Assembly: GCA_037962975.1 (NCBI GenBank)
Contig: CM075676.1
Coordinates: 42,819,501 to 42,883,500, forward strand
Direction of reading: 5' to 3'
Length of the DNA stretch: 64,000 bases
Source: Clitoria ternatea
Taxonomy: Eukaryota; Streptophyta; Magnoliopsida; Fabales; Fabaceae
The stretch's first letter is position 1; each line of letters begins with the position of its first letter. The notes under the pieces were generated by a model. The model was not told the DNA's origin, did no database searches, and saw only the letters and a program-made list of their open reading frames with translations. Below are positions 47,018-58,490 of this stretch, piece after piece. Made by a program: the position numbers and the translations under genes.

Positions 47018-48991
47018 CACTTCCTTACTTCGTGGACGCCTTTTCCATTAACGATCTCTGTAAATTCCACCATTGGATCGACTTGAAATTTTGAGAGTGG
47101 AAAAAACTCTAAATTCCTTAGTTCAAGGTAGCTTCAGAAGGTTTCAGAGCTAAGAGTTTGATTCGGAACTTGCGAAAGTGGGCGTATAATATTTGATAGC
47201 TCGAGGAGCTTCTGGAATCGTTTATTCTAGGTAGGGGGAGCGTTACATTTTAAATGTATAGTTTATGAACGGAATCGGGATAATATTGTTATCTTCAATG
47301 AGAAATCCCGAATATATGTGATATGTGTGATATATTATGAGATATGATGTTTTCCGTTCATATGTGAGTGGTATTGATATTGAATTTATATGAAATATGA
47401 ATTGTATATGTGGTGTATGTATTTATGATAAATTCTATGCATGAGATGCAATGAAATATGTGATTGATGATGATGATATGAATGATATTCATGAGGTTTT
47501 CATGATATATAAATGCATGTGATGCATATTGATAAAGCATGAGATGCTTATGTGATGAACAAATATGAAATATGATTGTGGTTTCGAGGATTCCATAAAA
47601 GACCTTGGGTGGGACTCAAGGCAAACCTCTTGAGCGGGACTCAGGATTTAGCCCGTGACACTACCATTGTCGCTGGGAGTGATTGTGTCACATGAGAGGG
47701 CAAACGGTTTGGTACCAGTAAAACGGCCGGATCAGCTGAAAGCTGAGTTATGGCTGAGAGCCAGTGTTGCAACACAAATAAAAGACTTAATAATGGATCC
47801 ATTTGATTGAGCATGTGATTGAATTGATGTATGTTGTTGTGAACAACCTGATTATATGATCATTGTGAATGAATGAAATGTAATAAGATTATGTGATATG
47901 ATTTTGATTTATATGTGGTTATGAATTGGACACTTGATCCGATTCAATAACTGTCATTTGACATGTATATGCTCACCCCTATTATGGTTATCTTTTTCAG
48001 TGGATACAGGACGCAGTGAAGGCATATGAGAACGCATTCAGTGGAAACTAAAGTATTATGTATATATTGGTACATAATATCTTGTGATAGTATGTAAAAG
48101 CCTTGGCCGGCTCTTGATAGTATACGTTGTTATATATGTTTAAAGGTTTGAGAATTGATGTAGAATAACTTCTTTTTGAAGTTTAAAATTTGGGAATGTA
48201 TATAGATATATGTATGTGTTCATATGTATGTTATATTGTATATACAGAAATTGGAAGTCATTTTCTTTAAATTCTTCATTTTCTTTATTTACCTTAATAT
48301 GATTTTATTACTTTTATTATAAAACCATATTTTCTTATATTTAACAATTTAATATACGCTTTCCGCCGATTCTTGTGATAATCTTCAATTTGATTATCCA
48401 AGCTATGTTTTAATTATTTTCATACCTTCTCACATCGCCATATATGGGAAAGGTTTACTTAATTGGTCCAGGGGTATTGTTTAAATAATTATTATAAACC
48501 GTGAAAAATTTACTCTTAATTTTATTATTCTAATTAATTATATTGGGATAATTATATTAAGGGTTAGGATGTTTTACCATTTGATGGAAACATTATTTGT
48601 AATATGTTTTAACATTATTCTATCTGTATTTTAGTACCCAACTATCTTTGTCATGTTGCATATAAATCTCTTATCCATTTGAATATGTAGAAATGTTTAT
48701 CATCAATCTTAATCTTAGATCTCTTTTCATGGTAGACATATATGATTAAATGAAACTAATGTTAGTAAATTAACAAAGGAATTTAAAAAAGTATACTTTT
48801 TAATTTATATATTTCTACCATAAAGGTTCACTTACATCACCATAAACATCCTATTACATTTTCTAATAACATCAAACCTACAACAAAACATTTATTACAT
48901 TTTGTAATAATGTCAAACTTGCAAAAGCACTAAACCTAATTTCAAGGCTAACACAACTTCCTTGCTACACAACATTTCATTTCCTAATACT

Positions 48992-48996
<5 letters not shown>

Positions 48997-49036
<40 letters not shown>
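48997..49036. repeat. (TA)n microsatellite
   Basis: About 20 TA units. Confidence 0.95.
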
Positions 49037-49041
<5 letters not shown>

Positions 49042-49569
49042 ACCACCAACATCAAACTAAACTGAAACACTATCGTAAAACTAAGGTTCCTAATTTTGCA
49101 CTTCATAACAAACATCTTGTTCATCATCACCCTTTTCCATTCCTTATCCACATTGTGAATGCTTACAAGCTGCCTATGATTCTCCCCTTAGGTATATGCA
49201 CATTTTCTTCCCTATTTAACTCATTCAATTCCCTCAATCTGACTTTAGAAACCCATTCAAAGAAGTCACAATGATGGATTGGACATGTCCATAATGGTCT
49301 CAAAAGGTTTGTTTCTATCTTAAAAATTTTAACCGTGGCTAACTCAAGGCAGCAACACTTGCTCGACCTTAATGGGTTTCCTCCTTGTTAATGCTAGAGC
49401 CACTTGAGTTGCTCTCTCCTCAATAAGAAGTGTCCTCATTGCTTGTCATTGAAGCTTCCCCTTCAAATTCGTCAATCTCTACACAGATTCAACAATAGAA
49501 AACCTAGGGTTCTAATTCTAAGGAAAAATAGAATTTAAGGGAATTGAAAGGTGTTGACATATAAAGAAG

Positions 49570-49787
49570 AGGAACCACCAACAGTAACATTTTAAACACA
49601 CATGGAAGATAAATTTGTCACTTGAAGTGACACGTCACCAAAATGAACTTCGTTAAGGGAAGGAACTAACGATTATGAGGTAACCAAAAGACAATTTTTG
49701 AGGTCAGGGATTTAGTAGCTATATTTTTACATTAGGGGCTAAAGTGTAAAGTCTCAACTGACTTAGGGACTAAAAATGCTAATTTAC
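49570..49787. repeat. Right TIR of the Mutator-like element
   Basis: Inverted counterpart of 42345-42530. It ends ...GGGACTAAAAATGCTAATTTAC next to the TSD-like TCAATTTTT. Confidence 0.72.
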
Positions 49788-49796
49788 TCAATTTTT

Positions 49797-51600
49797 TTTG
49801 TCTTATGAGGGTATCCATACATTTGGTAATCATGAAATTAATCTTGAGCCGAAGTCAGCATATGAATTGGCATAAGGCTGGCACAAGGCACTTTTTATTT
49901 GTAAGAATTGAGAATCAAACTCCAATCACTTGATTTAGGAATGTAGGTAACATACTCTATGTAATAGTTATATAGTTCTTTTGTTGGCCAAAAAACATAA
50001 AATAAAATTTATCTATCTAAAAAAATTTAAATGGAAAAATCCATGTCAACTTTGAAAAAGTAAGGCTACGTTTAGTTACAGAAAATTATTTTAGTTTTTT
50101 GAGAAAAAATTTTGTTTGTTTTCTAAAATTTTTATTTTCTAGAATAACTAGAAAAATTCTTGAAATTTTTTTCCACTTTTTAGTTTTCTTGAAAAACTTT
50201 TTTAAAAACTTCTCTATTTTTCTTTAAAAAAAATTAGAAAACTCAGTTTTTAGTTTTCTATAAATTTTCTTTGAATATTTTGTAAAACAAACACCTTTTC
50301 TATTTTTTTAACTTTTTCAAGAATAGTTTTTCATTTTTCTTAAAAAACTTACGAATTAAACATGACCTGAATGAATCTATTTGGATTCCATGTTAACCCA
50401 TATTTTAATTATAGTCTCTGATATTTTTAAAACTTAATTTAGTCCTTGATTTTATAAAAAAACTCAACAATTTTTATTTTTTCTATATTATTTTTTATCA
50501 TGGTTTTATACTTAAAGGACTAAATTAAAGGTTTGTAGACTCAAGAATTATACTGAAAATTTTAAAATATCATAACTAATTAAACTATCTCATGTCTATA
50601 AAACAATATTCATTTTTATTGTACCTAAAAGGATTCAATTAAAAATATAATATAATATATTATATTATAATCCTTAATGATTAAATTAGAATATTATATG
50701 GTTCTATAGGATACCATAAAATATTTATTATATACCATATATAGTCATTAAAAATATTTATTTATGGTTAAAAACGTTAAAACATTAAGTAAAAACTCCC
50801 AATGTTATCCCTACAACGACTACAATGCTAAGCACGAGTTCATTTAGCAATGAACACATCTGTGTTATATAGTGAAAGAGCTTTAAAAAAGTATTATACA
50901 ATAAATAATCTATTTTTGTTCTAAATTATTTATTAAAATAAAATTTACACATTAAAATTTTAATTAAAATAATAGATTATACAATATAATTTTTTCTAAT
51001 AGTATTCATTACTGTATATGTCTATTTTCAAAATTCAATAAAAATACTAGTATTATAAAATGATGAAATTATTCAATTGAACACATAATAATTTATTACA
51101 ATGCAAAAATATTACAATTATTAATTGTAATACTAGAATACGTATTATATTGTCATATTATTCAACCTATTATAATATAGATTATTTTTTTGTTTTACGA
51201 AAAGTATTTATTTGTATGTTTAAGTGTTTTTTAAAAAGTATATTATTATAAAGGAAAGTGATTATCATTCAAATTTGAATTTTTTAATTTTTTATTATAA
51301 AAAGTACTTATTTATACTACGTACTCATTGTTTTTTCTATTTTACCTTTTACATATTTTAATTTCATAAATCTTATATCTATTTTAATAATTTTAAACAT
51401 AAAATGTAATTTTTAATACAATCTAAAGAAAATAAATTAGCTAAATAATTTTTTTTCATAATTATATCTGAGCATCAAAATAAAGTTTAATAGCATCTTT
51501 TGATTGGTCATTTTGCACTCCAACGGAGTTAACATGCCACCAACCGATCCATATCTTCAAAAATTTCTCTTGGTCTCTTGTCAAATTTACTGTCGACAGT
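49797..51600. other. AT-rich intergenic DNA
   Basis: No gene was recognised. About 50060-50370 has an inverted look: GGCTACGTTTAGTTACAGAAAA at the left and TTACGAATTAAACATGACC at the right, with T-rich CTAGAAAA-type filler. This is suggestive of a decayed MITE, not proven. Confidence 0.5.
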
Positions 51601-52098
51601 GGGTGTGGTGCAAAAGTCTTTCCAGTGAGCAATATTATATTACAAACAAACAAAAATCAAACGCTTCTTAGGACGAAGTGGAAACAACGCAGTGAGGGTT
51701 ACGGGAGAACCCTAGCGCCGCCTATTATTCGGAGGCTTCTTCTTTCAGAGAGTTTTTCTTCCTACATTAGGTTTTTCTTTTTATTTTGGGTGACTTTTTT
51801 TTTGGTTGTTTTTAGTTTTCTTTTTTCTTTTCCATCTTTTTGTTTTGTTGGGTCACCATCACTTCTACCTTCTCCAACCAAACACTCCATCGGCCTCTAC
51901 CATTGTCTTCCCCTGTAATTGAGTTTCACGCCACTTGTCACCTTCGTCATCGCCTACCTCTGCCATTGTCCATGTCCGTCATTGTGCTATGCTATCTATC
52001 TCTGCCACTGTGTGTCTCAGCCATTATATCTCTGTGGCGACCTTTTGCCACTGCCACCACCTACCTATCACTAGGTCATGCCACCTACCTATGCTACC
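51600..52098 (+). other. CT-rich transcript-like sequence, unidentified
   Basis: A GGGAGAACCCTAG string followed by a long pyrimidine-rich stretch resembles a plant 5' leader, then a C-rich tract (CCACCTACCTATGC) that continues after the solo LTR as TTTTGTGCCACCCATC. Frames here lack recognisable domains. It is the pre-insertion host sequence for both the solo LTR and the CACTA end at 54472. Confidence 0.35.
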
Positions 52099-52103
52099 TT
52101 TTG

Positions 52104-54446
52104 TGTAACATCCCTTGATTTTTTTTTATTAGTCTGTAGACTAATAAACAATGTTGCTATCGTTCGGATGTTGTGAATGAAATCCAAGCTTCGACCATTA
52201 CATTGTTATTATTTATGTGTTAGATTGTTTGTAAATTAAGCCTAGTTGATAACCTTTAATAAAATAAATAATTAGCTAAAAAGAAAAAATTATTCTAGTA
52301 ACTAGGCAGGAAATTTAGAATATCTTGGAACGACGAACACGCTACCCGATTGGGATATTGTTGTGGTCTAAGACCGAGCTTAAAGGATGATATCGAGTCT
52401 TCGATACTTCCTAGAGGATGGTGAATGATGGGGACTGAACCGGTTGATTAAGAATTTAATGCCTAACCAAAATTCTTCGAAACTTGACAAAAATCGATTA
52501 AAATCTCACTTCTTGTCTCTTGGCATTGCGCACTCGCTCCATTGTTTTTAGCCTAACTTATTCTACAAGTGTTTGATTTGAGCGATCTCGGTTTCAATAT
52601 CTTTGTAACGAAACATACTACAATTCTTTTGAAGACCTCGAATACAACTTCTAGTTTTTATTTTAAGATTCAAGTCAAGAAATTCGCATAACAAATGTAT
52701 ACTTTTTAGTGTTTTAGGCATAACTTTCTCTATAGTTATCGGTATTGAGTGATTCCTATCTTGAAATTCTCGTAACAAAATTCCCCAAAATTCTTATGAA
52801 GACACCAAAAGCTAATTCCAAGCCCAACAGTCCCAGTGTTTATTACAAACTATTGACTTGTAACTTCATGTCTCGCCTAAACAGCCTTTTGTATTTCAGA
52901 CATAACTTTCACCTCGGTTCTCAGAATTGAACATTCTATGGCTCATTGGAAAGAGGAGAAGAAGAGGAACAAACTTCATGTTTATCATTTCCCCTAAATC
53001 GTAACATAACAAAATCAAAGTTTCATGGACAAATGTCAAAATCCTATGCTTCCACCTCGCATTCCACTAACTTAATTCATTTATTTTTCTTAATTCTTGC
53101 ATTTTCAGAATCAGCCATCACTTAAACCAAATCTAATTGGTTTTCATTCCACTCACCTTTTGTATATATACCCAAGGCCATGCATGTTAGATGAAAAAAA
53201 ATTAGCAAAGCTTCTCCTTTCTCTTGCCTTGGGCGAACACCCCCCCCCTTTATTTTTCTCTCAAATTTTCATTTTTATCATTTCTCCTTCTTCCTTTTCT
53301 TTGTTCCTTCAAAGTCCAAAACCTTCCTCACTCCCTTAAGGACAAGCATACCCAACGTATTAAGGACAAAGAGCGCCAAGGTTGAGGATCTCGCCCGACA
53401 CTAGGTTGACAAGAGAAAGAGTATCATACTGCATTCCGCATACATCATTGAATAAGCGATTTGAATTATGAAAACTAGAGCATCAGTGATAGGTGCACTG
53501 GAGCATATAATCACTCGATTTTCATGAAAATCTTGGGAGTACGACTAGGTCGGGCACCTAATGGCTTAGAGTCATGCCCGAGGTCGGGCAGTCTATGACA
53601 AGCCTAATGTACTTTGACTAAAGAAGGGTGTTTCTAGAGCCGTAGAGAGCCGATTCTGTTTTAATGATGATAAAATAGTAATGAGATGACTATGGATCCA
53701 TATGAATTTTGGGACAAAGTGTCCTATTACCCCAAGGTTCAGGAATTTGGTGTGCTCCGGTCGCTCTAGCTGAAAGATGTGCTTCCCAATAAACGTATTG
53801 TGGAGATGAGATCATGAGATGAGATCTTTGGGCCCTATTCGTATCATGAGACTTAATTAAAGATAAACATGAGTTTGACTAACCCTTAATAGTTGTGACC
53901 TATGACAATGCTTATGAGATGTTCTATGTATGCCAATTTGTTGTACTATGTGTACTTGTGGTAGAGTACCCTTGCGTGACAACCTAGTAGTTGGAAGTGT
54001 TTTACTCATCCTTTTTAGTGTTGTTATGTGTGTTTTATTTATGATATATCTTCTTGGAAATTGAGAAGAGCGTGGGCAAGACCCTGAACGCCGTTAGTAG
54101 ACCTTCCGTTGGGACACCGTCGCAAGGAGTGCAAGGAGCTTTGGACTCTTACCTTGTTAAGCTACTAGGGCAAGTGTGGGCACCTACTTAGGGTTAATGG
54201 TTGTGATTAATGAGGATGTTTTGAAAGAATTGTCTTTATGTTTTTGGAGCCCGCATGCCCTGTTTTTTATAGTATTATGTAACTCACTTGGAGAACTGAA
54301 CCATGTTGCTCAGCTATCTTGAACAATTTATGATATTCATCATACAAAACAAAAACTTCTCAAAATTTTCAAACTTAAGTAACACTCTCAGTTGACTAAA
54401 ACGATCTAGTATGAAGGATTATCCTAGTTAACCGAGGGATGCTACA
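52104..54446 (+). mobile_element. Solo LTR, 2343 bp, TSD TTTTG
   Basis: It starts TGTAACATCCC and ends GGGATGCTACA, inverted with one mismatch. TTTTG occurs at 52099-52103 and 54447-54451. A TATA-like TATATATA lies at about 53163, followed by GC-richer sequence, as expected for an LTR promoter. No gag or pol is present. The TGTAACATC start suggests the Tekay/Del group, as for 45564-48576, but the sequences differ. Confidence 0.93.
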
Positions 54447-54484
54447 TTTTGTGCCACCCATCTCCATTCACCACTAAAAAAACA

Positions 54485-55060
54485 ACTGTTAGCGACGGAC
54501 AGAATTGGTCGCTAATCAATGGAATCCCGTCGCTAAAACAATTAGCGACGGCGTCACAGACGGGAAAGTGGGCGTCGCTAAAACCCTCGTCGAAAACATA
54601 TCAGCGACCACATACATGCCGTCGCTAACTTATTGACGGCGTACGGCCGTCGCTAAAATCGTCCCTGCCCCAATAACTGCTGCCGTCGCTAAGTGTTGCC
54701 ATACAGCGACCTCGGGACCCCGTCGCTACTAATAGACACCAGCGACCACCCCGTGCCGTCGCTAGAGGTAGTGATACAGCGACCATTACATTCCGTCGCT
54801 AGTGGTTGTCAGGTCGCGACCACAACTTTCCGTCGCTAGTGGTTGCGATGTAGCGACCACAGAGTCCCGTCGCTAGTGGTTGCGATGTAGCGACCACGGC
54901 GTCCCGTCGCTAGTGGTTGTCAGGTCGCGACCACAACGTCCGTCGCTAGTGGTTGCGATGTAGCGACCAAGGATTCCCGTCGCTAGTGGTTATTAGGTAG
55001 CGACCACAACGTCCGTCGCTAGTGTTAATAAGTCAGCGACGGACGGGTACCGTCGCTAAG
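54485..55060. repeat. Subterminal repeat array of the CACTA element (TAGCGACCAC / CGTCGCTA)
   Basis: About ten paired units, each joining GTAGCGACCAC to CCGTCGCTAGTGGTT, with a period near 58 bp and high mutual identity at 54830-55010. AGCGAC and its complement GTCGCT face each other in every unit. Family knowledge makes these the binding sites for the TNPA-like protein encoded beside them. Confidence 0.93.
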
Positions 55061-55407
55061 GAGAATTTTTAAATTTTTTTAAAATTGATCCAATATTGAC
55101 TGGTTTTGTTAATTTAGCTTTAAAAATATCTTAATATTTTGTATTTTGTATTGGCTGATAAAATTTTATAATTAAATTAAAATAATTTTTTTGAAGTAAT
55201 GAATTATTATTAAAAACAAAATAATAGATTAAATTAATTTATGAAATAGGTTGAATTATTAATGATAGGTAGAAAGGCTTTGTGATTTGAATGTAATTAC
55301 CATTAAATATTGACATAATAAATAAAGAATGACAAACTAAATACTGAATGAAAATATAACATAACTAAAAATCAAATATACAATGTGTATAAATAAAAGA
55401 ACTACAA

Positions 55408-57256
55408 TCAAGGTGGTGAGGGATCCTGGGGTGGTGGTGGGGGCGCCTGGGAAGTGGGGGGAGGTAGCCTCGCCATCAACTGCATCAGTAGCTCCTGCTG
55501 CTGAGCAAGTTGCCGACGAGTCTCGGCGTGCTGCTCCTCGGCCCGCTGTCGGTCCGCCTCGGCCTTCTGTCGGTCCGCCTCGTGCCGCTCCAACAGCAAC
55601 TGCCTCTGACGTCGCTCCTCCTGTAGCTCATCGTTCAGGTTTTGAATTACCTGAACGACCTCAGTCGGAAGACCAGAGGAAGACGAAGAGGAAGGGGTCT
55701 TCCCCTTTTTCGCCAGCTGCGTGCCGACGCCACCCAATCCAAACACCCTCCCTTTCTTGTTCACACCGCCAACAACCTCCATATAGATGGCGTTGTCGTC
55801 AGAACAAGATAGGGTGGGAGGAACCTCCCCTTCAGGAGTGGAAGCCACCAGGTCCGCCTCCTTCTCGGCCCTCCTGGCCTGATACGCCTCCTGTAAATTC
55901 AAAAACAACGATAGGATTAGTAAGTTGATTTGTAAATTATAATGCAGACATCAGTTAAAAGTAAATACCGCTAGCTCCGTAGTCTTCTGGTTTACCCATG
56001 CACCGGCTTTGTTCTTCTTGGTCATTTGCATGACCTCAAACAAAGAAGGCTCCCGGTGCTCCCTCTGCTCCTGTGGTGGACAAAAAACATTGAGATTATT
56101 ATTTGTAAACATGTAAGACAAATCATAATAGAAATGTTTAACATAAATATACTTACAAATCTTTTCTTGTGCTCGAGGGTTGAAATGCTACCCCCAGTGT
56201 AAACCGAGGCTGCAGCATCGGCGGCTCTGTTGGCCCTATTCCGAGCACTCGCCTGCTGGAATGGGACCCCGCCCCACTTCTGGACCATCCCGTCCCAATG
56301 GTCCTCCGGGATCCAACGAGGGCGCTCACCCTTGTCCCTCACCTTCCAAAGGGTACTCTTGATGATTTTGGAGGTCTTTGTGGCAAAGACCTTCCTAATC
56401 TCATCAATCATACCCTCCGCCCACTGGTAATCACGCTGTAAAATGAATTGAGAAATCAAAATTAATAACAGGTCTATTTTACAAATCAAGTCACAATAAA
56501 TGAGCTAGGAACTTACCGAGAAGGTGTCAAACCACCTATCTTGCACAACCTTCCCAGCATCTGTCCAAGATATATATGGACCATCCCACTGGGCCTTCAA
56601 AACCTTAGTAATCGCTTTGGTAGTGCGACTACTATCAACAAAGCTGTAATGACAACAATTATGTTAGGAATAAAACAACACACAATCTAGGGAGACACCC
56701 AAAATTTCGGCAGAGTCTCCCCTGTAAATGTAACATTTCCAAGTTTAAATAGTTACCCTGTTACAAACAGAAGAGTGCCCAGTACAATTCAATCTATACA
56801 AGTACTAATTAAAGTAACATCCAATAAACCAACAAGTCTTTCAACTAAACCCTAATATAAAGTATCATACAAATAACATAAAAGTATATGAAATTTAGTC
56901 ACTTACTCGTCTTCGGCCGGCACGGGTACCAACATGGGCAGAGGGGATGCCGGAGGTGGGGTCGCCTGATGGCCATGGTCCTCCAAGCCATCAACTCCAG
57001 GAGTCTGCTCTGGGGTGGTCAGCTGTGGGGGTGATGGGGTTGTCTGCTGTGGTGGTGGTGATGGAGTGGTCTGCTGGAGTGGTGATGGAGTGGTCTGCTG
57101 TGGTGGTGGTGATGGAGTGGTCTGCTGTAATGGGGATGGAGTGGTCCGCTGTGGTGGTGATGGAGTGGTCTGCTGCCCTGGGGTTTGCATCCCCAGACGG
57201 GAAGCCGGGGTCCTGGACCCACCACCCCTACTGAAGGGCAGTCGACGTCCCGTCAT
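55408..57256 (-). CDS. Transposase_24 (TNPA-like) protein of the CACTA element, five exons
   Basis: Exons on the minus strand are 57256-56907, 56643-56517, 56435-56157, 56070-55969 and 55890-55408. All introns are GT-AG, and the phases join to 446 codons ending TGA at 55410-55408. The N-terminus is a proline/threonine repeat (TTPSPPPQQ units, residues ~30-90). The middle reads WDGPYISWTDAGKVVQDRW, KSTLWKVRDKGERPRWIPED, and HKKRF after TGGSIST, which matches Transposase_24 (Ptta/En/Spm). The C-terminal third has MEVVGGVNKKGRVFGLG, then a long coiled coil rich in ER, DRQ and AEQ. It probably binds the nearby subterminal array. No disabling mutation is visible. Exon boundaries are predicted, not shown. 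Confidence 0.83.
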
Positions 57257-57335
57257 CTGTGGATAAAATCATGAAAAGAAAGGTTAGTCTCAGGATATAT
57301 ATAAACCTATGTATATATGTTTAACAACTACATAC

Positions 57336-58229
57336 TCTGTGCCTGTTTCAGTTTCAAATTCCCCCTCAGTTTCAGTGTCACTGTGGTTATCTGTTTGAAC
57401 AAGTTCATCAGTATCCAAATCAGCCCTAGACCGTTTTGATCGAGAGACAAGGTCTTTGTCAATGTGCTCACCCCCCGTAGTGGCGAGTGTCTCGTCCATT
57501 ATGACTGGATCAATGTTGAACAACAAATTCGCATCGTTGAGCTCGTGTGGTGCAAGCTGATAAGCGTCATCGACCTCCTCGGAGACATTGTCAGTGATCT
57601 GACTTCGGGCCTTGGCCTTGATTACTGCATACCAGTCCCGATGTCCTCCCGGGAAGTCGGTGTAATAAACCTGCTCAGCTTGTTGGGCAAAAATGAAGGG
57701 ATCAAACCCTTTATATCTACCATTCTTCTTGACCTCAACTAAGCCGTAGTTGTTGTCAACCTTTGTTCCAACACCGATTGTGTTGTCGAACCAATCACAT
57801 TTGAATAGAACAATATCTCTTCTTAGTCGTCCAGAGAATGAAACTTCAACAATCTCCGTCAGCACTCCATAAAAGTCTTCTTCCAACTGACCGGCGGTGC
57901 CTTTAACACAAACCCCGTAGTTATGGGTGCGCATCCCTTCACTCCATTGAAGAATATTAAACTTGTAGCCATTTACGTAGTAAATAGGCCATTTTTTAAC
58001 AGTCTTCACCGGCCCCCAAGAAAGGGCTTGGAGTAAAGAATCTTCAATATGGTTGTTAGGGTCTTGTATCTATGTACAACATAAGAAGTAGGTCATTTTT
58101 ACCATATTGACGGGAGTTAGAAGCAAATAGGCTTAAAAACACTTGGTATACGGGTCTTACATGTTGCGCGAACCAACCAACGAACTTTATCGGTACGTAA
58201 AACCAATGCCTAATAAGCTCTGCTCTCCA
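57336..58229 (-). pseudogene. C-terminal exons of the CACTA TNP2 transposase (DUF4216)
   Basis: Two exons. 58229-58161 reads WRAELIRHWFYVPIKFVGWF, ending in AQH. 58069-57336 reads IQDPNNHIEDSLLQALSWGP, then YYVNGYKFNILQW, VLFKCDWFDN, DPFIFAQQAEQVYY. This is the DUF4216 tail of TNP2. Both are open and in phase. The donor at 57335 could join the acceptor just before the TNPA ATG (57256), giving GAA then TGA. All upstream TNP2 exons (transposase_21, DUF4218) are missing, so it is a truncated gene even though what remains is undamaged. Confidence 0.87.
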
Positions 58230-58490
58230 CTAACAAACAACATTACACATGCATAAAGAATCATGTTATCAGCACACAAAACCAATGCCTAATGAGCTCT
58301 GCTCTCCACTAACACACAACATTACACATGCATAAACAATCATGTTATCAGCACACAAAACCAATGCCTAATGAGCTCTGCTCTCCACTAACAAACAACG
58401 TTACACATGTATAAAACACATTATAAACACATCAAAACCAATTCCTAATCAGCTTTGCTCTCTACTAACAAATGCTTAATTGACATGCAT
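58201..58490. repeat. 79-bp tandem repeat copying an intron-exon junction
   Basis: AACCAATGCC starts at 58201, 58280 and 58359 (period 79), with a diverged fourth copy at 58436. Each unit includes, on the minus strand, the TTAG acceptor and the first codons (WRAELIRHW) of the TNP2 exon at 58229-58161. Confidence 0.92.

Larger units (their letters stand above)
45564..48576 (+). mobile_element. Solo LTR, ~3.0 kb, Tekay-like, TSD CCATT
   Basis: It starts TGTAACATCCTAA and ends TTAGGATGTTTTA, near-inverted ends, with CCATT at 45559-45563 and 48577-48581. The last bases (TTTA for the expected TACA) have mutated. It contains the CGAGTGAG minisatellite and a TA repeat. It shares the GGTTTGGTACCA(G/A)TAAAA block with 38172. 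The minus-strand frames at 45533-46613 run through the minisatellite and are not genes. Confidence 0.82.
42345..49787 (+). mobile_element. Mutator-like element containing two nested solo LTRs
   Basis: The ends are inverted: 42346 onward (GTAGACTAGTATTTTAG ... CACTTTAGCCCC) matches the reverse complement of 49570-49787 (GTAAATTAGCATTTTTAG ... CACTTTAGCCCC), and both continue through GTTAGTTCCTTCCCT. Flanking 9-mers TCGATTTTT (42336-42344) and TCAATTTTT (49788-49796) differ by one base and fit a Mutator TSD. The TIRs are ~200 bp and diverged, so it is old. A weak MURA N-terminal relic is inside. Without the two solo LTRs it would be about 4.4 kb. Confidence 0.72.
48582..49787. other. Right part of the Mutator-like element
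   Basis: Non-coding except for short C-rich stretches. It contains the (TA)n at 48997-49036 and the right TIR (49570-49787). No transposase motif was found. Confidence 0.55.
54472..58490 (-). mobile_element. CACTA element, 3' end complete, 5' part lost, with intact TNPA-like gene
   Basis: It begins CACTAAAAAAACAACTG at 54472, preceded by CAC, followed by a dense subterminal array. On the minus strand come TNP2 C-terminal exons (58229-57336), then a complete Transposase_24 gene (57256-55408), then the terminus, which is the normal CACTA gene order. The element breaks off at about 58490, beyond a 79-bp tandem repeat. No second CACTA end or matching array was found further right, so autonomy is lost. 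Confidence 0.88.

Noticed and set aside
53097..53339. 80-codon frame in the solo LTR
   Set aside because: Lies in the LTR promoter/leader part of 52104-54446 and has no domain.
55383..55928. 181-codon plus-strand frame
   Set aside because: Antisense of the last TNPA exon. The minus strand has the family motif, splice sites and coiled coil.
56947..57266. Plus-strand Gly/Val-rich frames
   Set aside because: Antisense of the Pro/Thr repeat in exon 1 of the TNPA-like gene.
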